44,460 bases of DNA, from contig DATNPK010000012.1 in the NCBI GenBank assembly GCA_036703275.1, forward strand, positions 1 to 44,460, in the 5' to 3' direction. The notes beneath the pieces were generated by a model. The model was not told the origin of the DNA. It worked only from the letters and a program-made list of their open reading frames with translations, and made no database searches. Positions 43,384 to 44,460 of this stretch are shown piece by piece. The translations under genes and the position numbers were made by a program. This DNA comes from Coleofasciculaceae cyanobacterium (lineage in GTDB: Bacteria > Cyanobacteriota > Cyanobacteriia > Cyanobacteriales > Xenococcaceae). Positions within the stretch are counted from its first letter, which is position 1; every line of letters starts with the position of its first letter.

Positions 43384-44262
43384 TTAACTGGCTTTTTGCA
43401 AAGGAAAGCCCAAACTTTCTCTCTGTTCCAAATAAAGTTGTGCAACTTGCCGTGCCATGCTGCGAATTCTTCCTATATAACGCGTCCTTTCTGTAACGGC
43501 AATCACACCTCTGGCATCTAACAGATTAAAACTATGGGAGCACTTGAGAACATAGTCTAAACTGGGAACTACCAAACCACGCTCAATTAACTGTTTAGCT
43601 TCTTGCTCATATAAACTAAATAAATTAAACAACAAATCAGGGTCAGATGCTTCAAAATTGTAGGTACATTGCTCAATTTCAGCCTGCAAGAAAATATCTC
43701 CATAGTTGAGGCGATCGTTCCATTTGATTTGCATAATCGTATCCACGTCTTGAAGATACATCGTCAATCTTTCTAAACCATAAGTAATTTCAATGGGGAC
43801 AGGACAACAATTAATACCCCCACATTGTTGAAAATAGGTAAATTGGGAGATTTCCATTCCATCTAACCAGACTTCCCACCCTACACCCCAAGCACCTAAT
43901 GTAGGAGACTCCCAATTATCTTCAACAAAACGAATATCATGAGCTTCTGGATGAATACCCAAAACCTTCAATGAATCCAAATAAACCTCTTGAATATTGT
44001 CGAGCGAAGGCTTAATTACAACCTGATATTGGAAATAGTGCTGATTTCGATTGGGATTTTCTCCATATCTGCCATCAGTCGGTCTTCTGCAAGGTTCTAT
44101 ATAAGCAACTGACCAAGGTTCTGAACCGATTGCTCGCAAAAAAGTATGATGATTCATTGTAGCTGCACCTTTTTCCGTATCATAAGGTTGAGCAATTAAA
44201 CAACCGCGATCGCTCCAAAAACTATTCAAAGCAGCGATGACTTGTTGAAAGGATAAAGACAT
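43384..44262 (-). CDS. glyQ: Glycyl-tRNA synthetase, alpha subunit
   Basis: GlyQ of the alpha2-beta2 bacterial glycyl-tRNA synthetase, about 292 residues. Family motifs are [79 protein letters not shown] and EITYGLERL. It activates glycine and charges tRNA-Gly with GlyS, which is not adjacent, as is common in cyanobacteria. I start at ATG 44262 (M-S-L-S-F-Q-Q-V); ATG 44271 adds three residues. The C-terminal tail ends shortly after [12 protein letters not shown], as usual. Confidence 0.96.
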   Translation of the reverse strand: MSLSFQQVIAALNSFWSDRGCLIAQPYDTEKGAATMNHHTFLRAIGSEPWSVAYIEPCRRPTDGRYGENPNRNQHYFQYQVVIKPSLDNIQEVYLDSLKVLGIHPEAHDIRFVEDNWESPTLGAWGVGWEVWLDGMEISQFTYFQQCGGINCCPVPIEITYGLERLTMYLQDVDTIMQIKWNDRLNYGDIFLQAEIEQCTYNFEASDPDLLFNLFSLYEQEAKQLIERGLVVPSLDYVLKCSHSFNLLDARGVIAVTERTRYIGRIRSMARQVAQLYLEQRESLGFPLQKAS

Positions 44263-44359
44263 AAAAAACATCTAAATTAAATATCTGTCCAAACACCATA
44301 CCATGATTAGCTTTGAGAAAAAATATCTACCTAGATTCCCAAATAATTTGGCCAAAGGG

Positions 44360-44388
44360 TTGACAAGGATAAATATATTCCCTATATT
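44360..44388 (+). promoter_or_regulatory. Consensus-like sigma-70 promoter facing the right edge
   Basis: TTGACA (44360-44365), a spacer of exactly 17 bases, then TATATT (44383-44388). It is upstream of and divergent from glyQ. No ORF start with convincing continuation is visible in the remaining 72 bases, so the product (protein or RNA) lies beyond the window. Confidence 0.7.
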
Positions 44389-44460
44389 GGTAAATGCGCG
44401 GTTGAGAGGTAACCCCGAACAACAAGCGGACAGAACCTAGACAATACAATAGTTTGACGG

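Noticed and set aside
1-44460. tRNA, rRNA, tmRNA or riboswitch genes
   Set aside because: No T-loop-like GTTCGAATC motif in a fitting context and no recognised conserved RNA motif was found by eye; a covariance search would be decisive.

Overview
The window is AT-rich chromosomal DNA from a cyanobacterium, probably a unicellular or pleurocapsalean-type species. The evidence is phycobilisome genes (cpcG, a CpcS/CpeS-type lyase, nblA), FutA, the tig-clpP-clpX / asd-dapA-rnj arrangement, many copies of the HIP1 palindrome GCGATCGC, and low-complexity heptanucleotide repeats in intergenic DNA. I see no tRNA, rRNA or CRISPR array.

Layout. 1-370: 3' end of a TnpB-type IS200/IS605 element, inserted a few bases past the end of arsS. 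375-2952: arsenosugar genes arsS and arsM (minus strand) with a decayed phosphate-transporter (PiT) tail between them. 3079-7586: a split Che-type signalling locus: a PAS protein with a degenerate kinase core (minus), then a stand-alone CheB methylesterase and a CheR-coiled coil-PAS protein (plus). The shared upstream region carries a perfect 19-bp-arm palindrome and heptad repeats. 7763-9309: lipid/diacylglycerol kinase-like gene, GlsB-type membrane protein and a good terminator. 9452-12055: a cyanobacterial protein of unknown function and holA. 12404-14519: a PleD-like REC-GGDEF protein and an alpha/beta-hydrolase that seems to have lost its catalytic triad. 14602-18291: tig-clpP-clpX (minus). 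18624-22759: asd-dapA-rnj (plus). 22946-25496: secreted Pro/Gln-rich protein, obg and a TerB/Mo_nitro_C fusion (minus). 25497-27091: a stretch with a possible decayed gene, then an RluD-type pseudouridine synthase with no conventional start codon. 27112-31385: hybrid histidine kinase-like gene followed by REC-GGDEF-EAL (minus). 32062-34033: cpcG and CpcS-type lyase (minus), divergent from the short gene nblA (plus). 34491-35325: PedR-like LuxR regulator overlapping a TolB-like lipoprotein. 35843-44271: pyruvate kinase (plus), then a LuxR-type response regulator, pgi, a cell-wall amidase, futA and glyQ (minus). A consensus-like promoter faces out of the right edge.

How the genes work together. 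Recognisable modules are arsenic methylation/arsenosugar synthesis; protein quality control (trigger factor, ClpXP); entry into lysine/diaminopimelate synthesis (asd, dapA); cyclic-di-GMP signalling (two GGDEF proteins with apparently intact active and inhibitory sites); phycobilisome assembly (cpcG, lyase) opposite phycobilisome breakdown (nblA); and central glycolysis (pyk, pgi).

Most of the window is ordinary core genome. I do not see a clear new defence or biosynthetic system. The items most worth a second look are several signalling or enzyme-like proteins whose catalytic residues are gone, the split CheB/CheR/PAS/kinase locus with repeats at its junction, the apparent ATT start of rluD, and several repeats and palindromes without an assigned role.
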